Source of the DNA: Vulgatibacter incomptus
GTDB lineage: Bacteria; Myxococcota; Myxococcia; Myxococcales; Vulgatibacteraceae
Length of the DNA stretch: 64,000 nt
Reading direction: 5' to 3'
Assembly: GCF_001263175.1 (NCBI RefSeq)
Contig: NZ_CP012332.1
Location: forward strand, 2,477,501 to 2,541,500
Part shown: positions 15,841 through 25,128 of the stretch, in pieces
How positions within the stretch are numbered: the first letter of the stretch is position 1
Layout of the letters: each line of letters begins with the position of its first letter
Position numbers and translations under genes: made by a program
The notes under the pieces: model-generated
Database searches by the model: none
Seen by the model: the letters and a program-made list of their open reading frames with translations, nothing else
Told to the model about the DNA's origin: nothing

Positions 15841-16896
15841 ATGGCCAACATGGCACAGGCCATCCGCATGGCCCTCCACTACGGCGAGAAGCACCTGGGC
15901 GTCACCGACATCTTCGGTGAGGACGTGGGCATGCCCCTCGGCGGCGTGTTCACGCAGACCCAGGGTCTCGAGAAGTCCTGGAACACGCCCCTCGACGAGC
16001 GCGGCATCATCGGCATGGCCATGGGCCTCGCGATGGCCGGTGAGCGGCCCGTCGCCGAGATCCAGTTCGCCGACTACGTCTACAACACCATCGACCTGCT
16101 GAAGCTGGCGGGCAACACCTGCTGGGCGACCAACGGCGACTGGAACCTGCCGATGGTGGTGATGACGCCGGTGGGCGCCGGGATCCGCGGCTCCATCTAC
16201 CACTCGCACTCCTTCGACGCGATGATGACCCACATCCCGGGTTGGAAGATCGTGCTGCCGTCGAACCCCCTCGACGCGTACGGCCTGCTGGTCTCGGCGA
16301 TGCAGGAGCAGAACCCGGTGATGTACCTCCCGCCGAAGGCGCTGATGCGCATCCGGGGCGAGGAGCTGATCCCGGGCGAGCCGGAGGACCAGCGCGAGCT
16401 CTCCAAGATGATCGACGCGCCGCTGGGCGATCGCTCGAAGTGGAAGGCGAAGTGGCCGGCCCTCGAGGGCTACTCGGTGCCGATCGGCAAGGGCAAGATC
16501 GTACGCGAGGGCAAGCAGGTGACGGTGGTCAGCTACGGCCGCACCCTGCTCCTCTGTGCGGACGCGGCCAAGGAGCTCGCCGCAGAGGGGATCGACGCAG
16601 AGGTCATCGATCTGCGCAGCCTCTGGCCGTACGACTGGGAGATGATCCAGGCCTCCGTGAAGAAGACGGGCCGCGTGCTCTTCGTGAACGAGGACACCGA
16701 GGTCACGAACTTCGGTGAGCACCTGATCCGCCGCACGGTGGACGAGCTCTTCTACGAGCTCCTCGCCCCGCCCCGCCTGATCGCGGGCAAGTTCGTCCCA
16801 GGCATCGGCCTCTCGGACGCGCTGGAGCGGGCCTCGGTGCCCCAGCCCGAGGACGTCAAGTCCGCGATCCGCTCCCTAGCGCTCGAGCAGCCCTGA
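15841..16896 (+). CDS. 2-oxoacid dehydrogenase E1 component, beta subunit (orphan pair)
   Basis: This 351-residue transketolase-like beta subunit partners the E1-alpha just upstream. 'FGEDVGMPLGGVFTQTQGL' near residue 25, 'DERGIIGMAMGLAMAGERPVAEIQFADY' and 'NEDTEVTNFGEHLIRRTVDEL' are standard E1-beta landmarks. The RBS GAAGGGAAG overlaps the end of the alpha gene. It contains an extra segment around residues 180-215 relative to the E1-beta at 35.6 kb. Confidence 0.85.
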   Translation: MANMAQAIRMALHYGEKHLGVTDIFGEDVGMPLGGVFTQTQGLEKSWNTPLDERGIIGMAMGLAMAGERPVAEIQFADYVYNTIDLLKLAGNTCWATNGDWNLPMVVMTPVGAGIRGSIYHSHSFDAMMTHIPGWKIVLPSNPLDAYGLLVSAMQEQNPVMYLPPKALMRIRGEELIPGEPEDQRELSKMIDAPLGDRSKWKAKWPALEGYSVPIGKGKIVREGKQVTVVSYGRTLLLCADAAKELAAEGIDAEVIDLRSLWPYDWEMIQASVKKTGRVLFVNEDTEVTNFGEHLIRRTVDELFYELLAPPRLIAGKFVPGIGLSDALERASVPQPEDVKSAIRSLALEQP

Positions 16897-17039
16897 TCAG
16901 GTAACGCGGGCGGTCGTCCCGGCGACCGCCCCGGTCCGGTCGCCCTTGCACCCTTCGTGGGCCTGTTCGCCATCCTACCTTCCCTCCAGCTTTCCTTCGG
17001 ATGGCTGGGGGATGGGCGGGATCCACGAGAGGTGAACGG

Positions 17040-17504
<465 letters not shown>

Positions 17505-17521
17505 CCGCACGTGACTCGACG

Positions 17522-17577
17522 AGGCGCTCGCCCCGACGGCCCGAAGGAACGGGGCCCGAAGGACGAGCGCCTTTTTC
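17522..17577 (+). terminator. Rho-independent terminator
   Basis: The stem AGGCGCTCG (17522-17530) pairs with CGAGCGCCT (17564-17572), followed by TTTTT. It sits 18 bases after the Gly-rich lipoprotein stop. Confidence 0.75.
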
Positions 17578-17603
17578 GTTCGCTCGCCTCCGGCTCGCGA
17601 GTG

Positions 17604-18200
17604 CTACGGCTTCGGGATCCGCAGGGTCTTGCTGATCATGGCCGTGCCGCTGAGGCCCCAGAGCAGCACGAGCCAGTGGATCTCCCAGAACCAGAGCTTG
17701 GTCGATCGCAGCGGCAGGTGATCCCCGACGAGGCCGTTGCCGGCGAGCACCGCCAACAACGCGACGAGCACGAGGCTCGTGGGGATCGGCGTCCCCTCGA
17801 AGTACTTCACCTTGCCCCGCACGTCCGCGAGCTCGGCGGCGGTGGCGTTGAACCGCGCGAGGCGGCTGATCCCGCACCCCACGAAGTAGAGGAGCACCAC
17901 CGCGTCCCAGCCGCCGTCCATCCCCAGGGCGAAGGCGAGCGACGCAGGGGCGACGCCAAACGAGATGAGATCGGCGAGCGAGTCGAGCTCCTGGCCGAGA
18001 GCGGAGACGCGGCCCTGCTTCCGGGCGATCCAGCCGTCCGCCATGTCGAAGATCAGCGCGATCGGCAGGAGGATGAAGGCGGTCCAGAGCGCGTGGACGT
18101 TCCGGTCGCCCTGGTAACGCAGGATCGCGAGCACCGCGCCCATGCCCGAGAAGCCGTTGAGCAGGGTGATCAGGTCCGCGGGCTGGAAGTCGCGGATCAT
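17604..18200 (-). CDS. pssA: CDP-diacylglycerol-serine O-phosphatidyltransferase
   Basis: This 198-residue inner-membrane enzyme makes phosphatidylserine from CDP-diacylglycerol and serine, the first step to phosphatidylethanolamine. The CDP-alcohol phosphatidyltransferase signature is complete: 'DMADGWIARKQGRVSALGQELDSLAD' follows D-x2-DG-x2-AR-x(n)-G-x3-D-x3-D. 'FFVGCGISRLARFN'-like residues and 'GTPIPTS' are typical of bacterial type II PssA. The ATG at 18200 gives MIRDFQPADLITLLNGFSG. No psd gene is visible in the window. Confidence 0.87.
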   Translation of the reverse strand: MIRDFQPADLITLLNGFSGMGAVLAILRYQGDRNVHALWTAFILLPIALIFDMADGWIARKQGRVSALGQELDSLADLISFGVAPASLAFALGMDGGWDAVVLLYFVGCGISRLARFNATAAELADVRGKVKYFEGTPIPTSLVLVALLAVLAGNGLVGDHLPLRSTKLWFWEIHWLVLLWGLSGTAMISKTLRIPKP

Positions 18201-18354
18201 GTTCAGGTGGCGGCGATGTTCGCGGGGCAACGGACCCTCCTCCAGGAGACGGGCGGATACCGCAACAGGCTCCCGTCGAGAACGCCATAGCCGAAGCCGG
18301 GTTGCAAGGACGGCCTTCGGGTTAGAGTGCGCGCCGGACGCTCCTGGAGGAAGC

Positions 18355-19293
18355 ATGACGCTCGCAATCGCCACCGACGCGCAGAAGAAGCAGAGGGATC
18401 GGCTGACCCACGCGGCGTGGGGCCAGCGCCTCTCGCTCGCCGAGTTCCGCTCGCGGGAGGAGCAGCTCCGCGACCACCCGTGGGCCCGGGAGGCGATGAC
18501 GACCTGGTTTTCCATCGACGAGCACGGCGAGCCTCTGGCCTCGTGCGAGACCTTCCGCATGCGGAGCGTCCGGCAGGTGGACGGCGGGCACATCGAAGGC
18601 TCCACCTACGCCATCGCCAGCGTCTACACCGAAGAGGCGCTCCGGGGGAGGGGCCACGCCCGGGCGATGATCGAGGAGGTCTGCACGGCGCTCCAGGCGA
18701 AGGATCCGCAGGCGCAGTCCGCCATCCTCTTCTCGGAGGTCGGGGCCTCGCTCTACCGGCGCGCCGGCTTCCGGGAGCGCCCCTGGCGCGAGAGGCTCTT
18801 CGCCGCCGAGAAGGGGGAGCTGCCGAACGGGGTCGCGCTCCTCGGCGAGGCCGAGCTCGCTCAGGCCCTGGACGCCCTGCCCCTTCCCGACGAGCCCTTC
18901 GTGGTCTGGCCGACCGCCCTGCAGCTCGACTGGCACCTCGAGCGGGAGCGGGCCTACGCCCGCCTGATGGACCGCCAGCGCCCGAAGGCGGTCGGCGCGA
19001 CCTGCGGCGACGCCACGCTCCTCTGGGCGGGTGATCTGAAGAATGGGCGCCTCTCGGTCCTGGTCGGGTGCTCGCCCGATCCGGACGACTCGAAGCGCTT
19101 GATCCGGGCAGCAGCCGCCGTCGCCTGGAACGCGGGGCTCAACGCCGTTCACGTTTGGGAGATGCCCTCGATCCACCTCGCCGGTGGGGAAGGCTTCGCG
19201 CTGGACGCCGACGACCTGCCGATGGTCCGGCCCTTCACGCCGGACCTCGCCGCGCAGGACTGGAAGAGCATCCCGCGCGCACTCTGGGTGTAG
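18355..19293 (+). CDS. GNAT-type acetyltransferase, LYC1-like
   Basis: This 312-residue protein follows GGAGGAAGC with an ATG at 18355. The N-terminal half has GNAT features: 'IASVYTEEALRGRGHARAMIEEV' matches the acetyl-CoA-binding R/Q-x2-G-x-G/A motif (about residues 83-105), and 'SAILFSEVGASLYRRAGF' follows. The C-terminal half is a second domain reminiscent of fungal LYC1 lysine acetyltransferase. The substrate is not known. It is divergent from pssA and monocistronic. Confidence 0.7.
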   Translation: MTLAIATDAQKKQRDRLTHAAWGQRLSLAEFRSREEQLRDHPWAREAMTTWFSIDEHGEPLASCETFRMRSVRQVDGGHIEGSTYAIASVYTEEALRGRGHARAMIEEVCTALQAKDPQAQSAILFSEVGASLYRRAGFRERPWRERLFAAEKGELPNGVALLGEAELAQALDALPLPDEPFVVWPTALQLDWHLERERAYARLMDRQRPKAVGATCGDATLLWAGDLKNGRLSVLVGCSPDPDDSKRLIRAAAAVAWNAGLNAVHVWEMPSIHLAGGEGFALDADDLPMVRPFTPDLAAQDWKSIPRALWV

Positions 19294-19332
19294 CTTCCAG
19301 CCTTCGCGGGAGCGCGTGAATCCTTCGCGCTC

Positions 19333-19866
19333 TCAGTCGATCGAGCAGCCGGAGATCGTGCCTGCCCAGGCGTCGTCCCGCGCCGACCACGCCGCCGTAG
19401 GAAGCCAGCGAACGAAGAAGCCCGAGACCTTCCGCTGGACGTCGAGGTCGCAGCGGGCGTTGAAGCGCTTGAGCTCGTCCCGATTCTTCCCCTGGGGCTG
19501 ATCCCTCTCGAGGCGCGCGGCCAGCGCGGGCTCCGACCAGAGATCCGGGATGAGGACGAGCACGTTGTCGACCGTCATGTACGGCGCGAGGATCCCCTTG
19601 CCCGACTTCGCGGCCTCGGACGGCGAGCCGTCCTTCTCGAAGGCGCAGCGTGCGTCGGCCACCGCCTCCGAACCGGCACAAGCCAGATCGTAGGCGTCCG
19701 CGGACACCAGGGTGATTCGCACCGGCACCTTCTTGCCCGGAGCGAAGTTCGAGGGCGCAGATCGGCCAGCGGTCGGGGCCAGCTCGGTGAATACGAGGAA
19801 GAGCGCGAGCCCGATCGCTGCGGCGAGGATCACCTTCCGCTCGCTCGTCACGGCAGTTTCACTCAA
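19333..19866 (-). CDS. hypothetical membrane-anchored protein
   Basis: This 177-residue protein has one N-terminal hydrophobic segment ('VILAAAIGLALFLVFTELAP', about 12-31) and an otherwise soluble chain, probably periplasmic. Four Cys in the mature part could form disulfides. The first codon is TTG at 19866 with GAGGA nine bases upstream. A GTG five codons later is an alternative. I do not recognise a family. Confidence 0.6.
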   Translation of the reverse strand: MSETAVTSERKVILAAAIGLALFLVFTELAPTAGRSAPSNFAPGKKVPVRITLVSADAYDLACAGSEAVADARCAFEKDGSPSEAAKSGKGILAPYMTVDNVLVLIPDLWSEPALAARLERDQPQGKNRDELKRFNARCDLDVQRKVSGFFVRWLPTAAWSARDDAWAGTISGCSID

Positions 19867-19888
19867 AAGATGGTCCTCTCATTGGGCG

Positions 19889-19924
19889 AAGGGCCGCCTG
19901 CCATCGAGGCGGGCGGCCCTTTTC
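19889..19924. terminator. stem-loop terminator candidate
   Basis: GGGCCGCCTGCC pairs with GGCGGGCGGCCC (one mismatch), followed by TTTT on the plus strand and CTTCG on the minus strand. It lies between two minus-strand genes, so it most likely ends the lipoprotein gene at 19965. Confidence 0.5.
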
Positions 19925-19964
19925 CAACCGCTCCCCCAACCTGCGGAGGAGCGATCTCATTCGA

Positions 19965-22900
19965 TCAACGACCGGCCGGGAAGTTGTTGTAACCGCCGCC
20001 GTCCACGTCGATGTAGACCGGGTTGGCGAAGGCCATCGGCCGCACGCCCTTCTCGCCGTCGAAGAAGAGCGGCGCGAGGTCCGCCGGAACCGGCTCCATC
20101 ACCCTGAGGCCGTCCCTGGTATCCGTCACAGTCCGGACGACCACCACGTAGTAGGTGTCCGCCTCGGGCTGGAAGGTGAAGCTCTTGTTGATCATCTTCT
20201 TCTGGCGCTGGGTGATGAGACCCTCGCTGTCGACGAAGTCCTCGAACTCGTTGCCGTCGGTCGTGGTCATGTCGACCTCGAAGCGGGCGCCCGAGCCGTC
20301 CGCCTGGGTGGCCACGGAGTCGATCGGCCAGGACTCGTTCGGCATGCCGCCGGCGGCCTCACGCCCCGCCTTGTGGGAGTAGACCTCGATGCGGTTGTAC
20401 TTCATCCACATCGGGCTCTGCACCGTGACGTCGAGCCTGACCAGGGCGCCGTTGGAGGCGAGGACCTCGCCGGGGCCCACGGTGTTCCCGCCGCTGGAGG
20501 CCTTGACCGTGATGAACGGACCGTTACCCGCAACGACGCGGCCCGCCTTGAGCGACTGGTAGAAGGTGTCCATCTCCACCTTGTCGGCCGTGTCCTTGCC
20601 ATCGCCGACGTAGACCCAGGTCCTGGGCGTTCCGGGCGACGGGTTCACCCTGCCGTTGGCGCCGGACGAGGCGGTGCCGGTGACGACGAGGCCCTGCGAG
20701 AGGAAGGTGAGCCAGTCGTTCATCATCGTCTTGAACATGGCCGGATCGGAGCTTCCCATGACCTCGAGGGCGTGGAAGTTCTTCGAGAAGAGACCGGTGT
20801 CGTCGGAGCTGGCGCCGTCGACTTGCATCATCCCGAGGGTCCCGGGATCCGCGTGGGTGGCGAGCGTATCGGTGTCGAGCTTCAGGTTGGTGAAGAGGCC
20901 ACCGGGACCACGGGCGTTGTTGATCAGGATCACCTTGGCGTCGCGTCCGAGAGCGGACTCGAAGAGCGCGTTCGGGGAGAGGAGCAGACCGTCGGCACCG
21001 GTCCAGGCGATCGCGCCGTTGCCCGGGAGGGTGGAATCGGCGTTGAGCGGGAATACGGTCATGCGGCCGAGGCCCGTGGGCGCCATCTCCGAGCCGGTTA
21101 CCGTACGGACCCAGCGGTTCGCTTCGAGGAGCTCGGCGGTGGGGCCGAGATCCGTCACCCGGTCGGTGTCCGCCGAGATGGCCAGCTCGATGCCGTCGCC
21201 GACGAGGCCCTGGACGCGGGAGAGCCGGGAGACCTGCGTGCCGCGAGAGTCGTTGCTCCGGGCCCGGAGGTCCGTGCTGATCCATCCCTTGGTGTTGACG
21301 ATCCGGGCCACGATGCCCATCGCGGGCTGCGCGGGCACGCCCAGTTCGGGGGGCGGAGGCGGAGGCGTGAGCTGGCCCGCCGTGACCGTGATCGGCATGC
21401 CCTTTCCGTCGGACGCGAACGACATCGGATAGGACTCGTACTCGGGGCCGCCGGAGAGGATGTAGTCGTAGCTGCCGACCGGGAGATCCACCACCATCGG
21501 CGGGCCGACGGTGTAGCCCACGTAGGCCACGGTGTCGGCGGGGTACCTCACGGTCTCCATGTCGCGGAAGAGCCACTCGCCCTCTCGCGAGGGGCAGGGT
21601 CCGTTCTTGCAGCGGACCACGACGCGGCCGGGGATGGAGGGCGCGGCTTCCACGTTGCGGGGATCGTAGGCACGCATCTTCACCCAGAACCGGCCGGCCG
21701 CAGGGAGCTCGAGGGTCACGTTCGCGTCGTTTTCGGACGAGATGGTCGCTTCCACAGCGGGCGAGACCAGGCCCGGAAGGCTCGCAGAGAGGGTGTAGGT
21801 TCCCACGGGGACGATGGCGTCGAAGCGGCCCTCGGCGTCAGCGGTGAAGACCGTGACGATCTGGCCCTCGTCGACCACGGCCACGCGCGCGCCGGCGCCC
21901 TCGTAGCCGCCGGTCACCTTGCCCGTGACGCGGCCGGTCTGCTCGCGACGCATCGCGAAGATCCCTTCGGTGACGTCCGAGATCGAGGTCCCCACCACGA
22001 TCGAGCGCTCGTAGATGGCGCTCTTCTCCGGGGGAACGACCACCGCGCCCTTGGGCGCCTTCTGCGGATCGAGCGGCTTGGTGTACGGCTGCAGGGAGTT
22101 CGAACCCTGCACCGACGCGATGAAGCCGTCGGTCGAGACGAGCAGGTTCGGGCCCTTGCCGTCGCCAGGCACCAGCGCGTAGGCGGAGTCGTCGCCCTGG
22201 AACGCGATCCAGGGGACATCGTCCCGCTCAGCGGCAGCGCCCCAGCCGCTGGGGCTGAAGCGGTCCTCGATCGTGCCGGGCTCGACGAGGTCGCCGACCG
22301 GGATCACCTTGGTGACCTCGCCGGCGTTGCAGAACGCCGTGACGCTCCGGATCCGGTGCGCGCCCGGTGCGAGGATGTAGTACTGCGTCACCGTCACGTC
22401 TTCGCCGAGCTCGGCCTTCGGATCGACCATGAGCTTGGCGCTCCCGGTGAACGAGCCGTTCACCGAGCGGACGAGATCGACGCCGGGATGCAGGGCGTCG
22501 GCGCCCTCCACCTTGAGGACCACCGCCTTGCCGTCCTTGCCGTCGGCGACGACGGTGAAGGACTTCTCGTCCTTGGGCGCGAGCGTCCGGCCGAAGTTGA
22601 AGAGGGGCGAGACCGCGCCGAGCACGTCCTTGCCCTCGCCGGACGGACGCGCGATGTCGACGTCGACGAGCTTGCCGCCGAGGGCGTCGGCTCCGAACCC
22701 CTTGTGCACGCCCTGGACGACAGCCCGGATCTTCCCGTTCTCGAGGAGCCAGTCGCCGACCCTGCCGCGGCTCGCCGCGCCCTCGACCAGGTCCGCGCCG
22801 CCCTTGATCTGACGGATCGAGGCGGTGCCTTCCCCTTCACGGACCGTGTAGGAGGCGAGATCGATCTCGCAAGTCGGGTCATCGGTCCCCCCGCTCCCAC

Positions 22901-22988
22901 CACCACCACCACCCTCATTTTTGCTACCACCGCAGGCGCCGAGCACGAGTGCCAGGCAGCCGGTTGCGGCCACCAGAAAACGATGCAT
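19965..22988 (-). CDS. large lipoprotein resembling a catalytically dead CehA/McbA-type PHP protein
   Basis: This 1007-residue protein starts MHRFLVAATGCLALVLGAC with Cys19 as the lipid anchor, then a Gly-rich spacer. The RBS GAGGAGC lies eight bases before the ATG at 22988. Around residues 350-430 is a carboxypeptidase-regulatory-like beta domain ('GRVTGKVTGGYEGAGARVAVVDEG', 'VPVGTYTLSASLPG'). The C-terminal 400 residues follow the plan of CehA/McbA metallohydrolases ('NFHALEVMGSS', 'DWLTFLSQGLVVTGTASS', 'GTPRTWVYVGDG', 'SLKAGRVVAGNGPFI', 'GGYNNFPAGR'). The usual metal-binding SDSH is replaced by SGAN, so hydrolase activity is unlikely. It may be a surface or periplasmic binding protein (inference). 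Confidence 0.8.
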   Translation of the reverse strand: MHRFLVAATGCLALVLGACGGSKNEGGGGGGSGGTDDPTCEIDLASYTVREGEGTASIRQIKGGADLVEGAASRGRVGDWLLENGKIRAVVQGVHKGFGADALGGKLVDVDIARPSGEGKDVLGAVSPLFNFGRTLAPKDEKSFTVVADGKDGKAVVLKVEGADALHPGVDLVRSVNGSFTGSAKLMVDPKAELGEDVTVTQYYILAPGAHRIRSVTAFCNAGEVTKVIPVGDLVEPGTIEDRFSPSGWGAAAERDDVPWIAFQGDDSAYALVPGDGKGPNLLVSTDGFIASVQGSNSLQPYTKPLDPQKAPKGAVVVPPEKSAIYERSIVVGTSISDVTEGIFAMRREQTGRVTGKVTGGYEGAGARVAVVDEGQIVTVFTADAEGRFDAIVPVGTYTLSASLPGLVSPAVEATISSENDANVTLELPAAGRFWVKMRAYDPRNVEAAPSIPGRVVVRCKNGPCPSREGEWLFRDMETVRYPADTVAYVGYTVGPPMVVDLPVGSYDYILSGGPEYESYPMSFASDGKGMPITVTAGQLTPPPPPPELGVPAQPAMGIVARIVNTKGWISTDLRARSNDSRGTQVSRLSRVQGLVGDGIELAISADTDRVTDLGPTAELLEANRWVRTVTGSEMAPTGLGRMTVFPLNADSTLPGNGAIAWTGADGLLLSPNALFESALGRDAKVILINNARGPGGLFTNLKLDTDTLATHADPGTLGMMQVDGASSDDTGLFSKNFHALEVMGSSDPAMFKTMMNDWLTFLSQGLVVTGTASSGANGRVNPSPGTPRTWVYVGDGKDTADKVEMDTFYQSLKAGRVVAGNGPFITVKASSGGNTVGPGEVLASNGALVRLDVTVQSPMWMKYNRIEVYSHKAGREAAGGMPNESWPIDSVATQADGSGARFEVDMTTTDGNEFEDFVDSEGLITQRQKKMINKSFTFQPEADTYYVVVVRTVTDTRDGLRVMEPVPADLAPLFFDGEKGVRPMAFANPVYIDVDGGGYNNFPAGR

Positions 22989-23113
22989 GAACGAAGCTCC
23001 TCTCATCCGGGGGAAGGGAGCCTAGCACCAAGCCGCCGAAGACGTCACCACCGAACGGTTGTCCACCTCCTAATGGGGCAGGCCGGCAGGAAGGGGCTCT
23101 CGGCCGGCGGGAA

Positions 23114-23449
23114 TTAGCCGAGGAGCCTCGCCAGCTTGAGGCCCAGGGCCATGTCCATAGGGGCGAGCTTCAGCTTTCCGGACATCGCGGCCATGTTGGG
23201 GTTCAGCCGACCGGTGGCGATGCCCACGAAGTCGGCGTCACCGCACGTGACGGTCATGGCGGGCTTGCCAACCGCCCCGGGAACCACCTGCCCCTCGGGC
23301 CCCGTGCAGTCGAGGGTCCACTCCCCTCCCCCACTTCCCGTGATTCGGAAGAGCACGCGGGCGCCGATCTCCCTCGAAAGGGAGGGCTCGGCGTGCAGGC
23401 GGCCCGGGATGGTCTCCTCGAGGATCTCTCTCACGGTCGGCTGCGCCAT
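23114..23449 (-). CDS. SCP2 sterol-carrier-domain protein
   Basis: This 111-residue single-domain protein has an SCP2-like lipid-binding fold. 'VLFRITGSGGGEWTLDCT', 'PAMTVTCGDADFVGIATGRLNPNMAAMSGKLKLAPMDMALGLKL' matches the conserved core and C-terminal helix. It starts at the ATG at 23449. It is head-to-head with the kinase-like gene at 23547. Its partner lipid is unknown. Confidence 0.8.
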   Translation of the reverse strand: MAQPTVREILEETIPGRLHAEPSLSREIGARVLFRITGSGGGEWTLDCTGPEGQVVPGAVGKPAMTVTCGDADFVGIATGRLNPNMAAMSGKLKLAPMDMALGLKLARLLG

Positions 23450-23546
23450 CGTCCCCTCCGTGGCATCTGGCGTTTCTACCACGCCTGGCCGACCGGGGCT
23501 TTCCACCGGGCCGGCGAGGCAGCAGCTTGAACCCGAGAGGGTCGAA

Positions 23547-24308
23547 TTGGACGAGATCTCGGAAGACATCGAAGCGGGCTCCGAGGAGAGCGAGCGCCTG
23601 CTCCTCGAACGGGCGGAAGCCGGCGAGAGGAGCCGGACGCGCGAGGAGCTCCTCGGGATCGCCAGCCACGACCTCCGCTCGCCTCTGGCGAACATCCGCT
23701 CCTACGCGGGGATGATCCTCATGGGCCGCGGCGCGCCGCTGGATCCGAGGGTCAAGCGCGCGGCCCAGGTCATCGCGAAGAACGCGGATCGCGGGCTCCG
23801 CCAGATCGACGACCTCGTGGACCTGCTCCGGGCGGAGAGCGGCCACCTCGAGCTGGACCGGGACGAGGCACCGCTGGACGAGCTGCTGCGGGTCGCCTTC
23901 GAAGAGGCCCGTCAGCCGGCACAGGAGCGCGAGGTCTCCCTGGAGTGGGCGGCACCAGGCGATCTTCCCACAGTAAACGTGGACGGAGACAAGCTGAGGC
24001 GCGCCGTGCGGGCGCTCCTGGACGCGGCGGTGCGCCGAGCTCCACAGGGATCGACGGTCCGGCTCACGGCGGACGCGAGAAAGGATGAGATCCAGATCGC
24101 CGTGGACGACGAAGGAGATCGCCCCGACCGCGACGAGGTCCAGGCGGCCTTCGATTGGGAGACGCAGGCGGTCGCGTCCCACAAGCTCGCGGCAGGCGTC
24201 TCCCTCGCGCTGGCCAAGGAGGTCGCCAAGGCCCATGGCGGTCGCGCGGGCGTGATCCCCGGCGCCTCGGTCGGGAGCACCTGGTTCCTCGTCGTGCCCA
24301 AAGACTGA
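23547..24308 (+). CDS. degenerate sensor histidine kinase
   Basis: The likely start is TTG at 23547 after GAGAGG. A GTG at 23460 is the alternative. Either gives a soluble protein of about 253-282 residues with no sensor domain. A short coiled region leads into a HisKA domain with His41 in 'LLGIASHDLRSPLANIRSYAGM'. The ATPase domain is altered: the N-box reads 'VRALLDAAVRRAP' and lacks both expected Asn, and the G1 box is 'VDDEGD'. The G2-like 'GVSLALAKEVAKAHGGRAGV' is kept. It may be a pseudokinase or a phosphatase-only or scaffold protein. No response regulator is adjacent. Confidence 0.65.
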   Translation: MDEISEDIEAGSEESERLLLERAEAGERSRTREELLGIASHDLRSPLANIRSYAGMILMGRGAPLDPRVKRAAQVIAKNADRGLRQIDDLVDLLRAESGHLELDRDEAPLDELLRVAFEEARQPAQEREVSLEWAAPGDLPTVNVDGDKLRRAVRALLDAAVRRAPQGSTVRLTADARKDEIQIAVDDEGDRPDRDEVQAAFDWETQAVASHKLAAGVSLALAKEVAKAHGGRAGVIPGASVGSTWFLVVPKD

Positions 24309-24315
24309 GGTCGCG

Positions 24316-25044
24316 CTACCACTTCGAAGGCTGGAGCGGCCGGAGCTGGCGCTTGTCGCCCGAGCTCCGCAGCTTGTCGGCCCTCGCCGTGACCTCGGCC
24401 GCAGCGCGCCGATCGCCGCGGCGGTCGAAGAAGCGGGCGAGCCGGCGCAGCGGCGCCTCCTTTCCCGGCTGCCTCTGCACCAGCCAGTCGAGCTGCGCCC
24501 GCGCCTCTTCGTAGCGCCCTGCCGACTCCAGCGCGTCGGCGTAGCGGCTGCGGAGCGCGTCGTCGAACGGCGTCTGCGTCAGGGCGATGCCGTACTCGTC
24601 CGCGGCCTCCCCGTGGCGGGAGAGGCGCGACAGGATCGCGGCGCGCCGCTCCCGGACCAGGGTCTGCTCGGGGAGCAGCTCCAGGCACCTCTTCAGGTGC
24701 GCCTCGCTCGCTCGATCGTCTCCCGCCAGCTCGGCGAGCTCGCCCAGGAGGCGGTGCAGCCGGGGGATTTCGCGGTTCGCGGGCTCGAGCCGGAGCAGGT
24801 CGGCGCGGGCCTCGTCGATCCCCTCCCGCCGCGCGATCGCGCGCTCGGCCTTCTCCATGTAGGGCAGCGGCCACGTCGGCGCGCGGTGGATGGCTTCGTC
24901 GAAGCCGACGTTGGGGGCGGCCCGGGCTTCGCCCGCTGCCGGGAGGTATTTCCCCCAATCGACGGCCGCGCCGTCCTCCGCTGCTGCGGAGGCGGGGATC
25001 AGGAAGAGAAACGTCAGAGCGGCGATTGGACGGAGCTGCCTCAT
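24316..25044 (-). CDS. periplasmic TPR-repeat protein
   Basis: This 242-residue protein has a cleavable signal peptide (MRQLRPIAALTFLFLIPASAAAE). The mature part is helical, with TPR-like units such as 'ASEAHLKRCLELLPEQTLVRERR', 'HGEAADEYGIALTQTPFDDALRSRYADALE' and 'GRYEEARAQLDWLVQRQPGKEAPLRR'. Its role is unknown. It converges on the kinase-like gene with an 8-base gap and diverges from mutS2. Confidence 0.75.
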   Translation of the reverse strand: MRQLRPIAALTFLFLIPASAAAEDGAAVDWGKYLPAAGEARAAPNVGFDEAIHRAPTWPLPYMEKAERAIARREGIDEARADLLRLEPANREIPRLHRLLGELAELAGDDRASEAHLKRCLELLPEQTLVRERRAAILSRLSRHGEAADEYGIALTQTPFDDALRSRYADALESAGRYEEARAQLDWLVQRQPGKEAPLRRLARFFDRRGDRRAAAEVTARADKLRSSGDKRQLRPLQPSKW

Positions 25045-25128
25045 GCGGGCGCGGATCATACACGAGGTCCGATTCGGGCGAGCGGACCGCGGAACGGTCG
25101 GTATAGTTCGGGCCCTGGAGAACCCAAG

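Noticed and set aside
14758-16722. Minus-strand open frame of 654 codons over the orphan E1 genes
   Set aside because: It is antisense to two clear enzyme genes and has shadow-type composition.
20373-23117. Plus-strand open frame of 914 codons opposite the large lipoprotein
   Set aside because: High-GC antisense shadow. The minus strand has a signal peptide and recognisable domains.
24613-25128. Upstream extension of mutS2
   Set aside because: It overlaps the TPR gene antisense. MutS2 proteins begin at the sequence coded from 25129.
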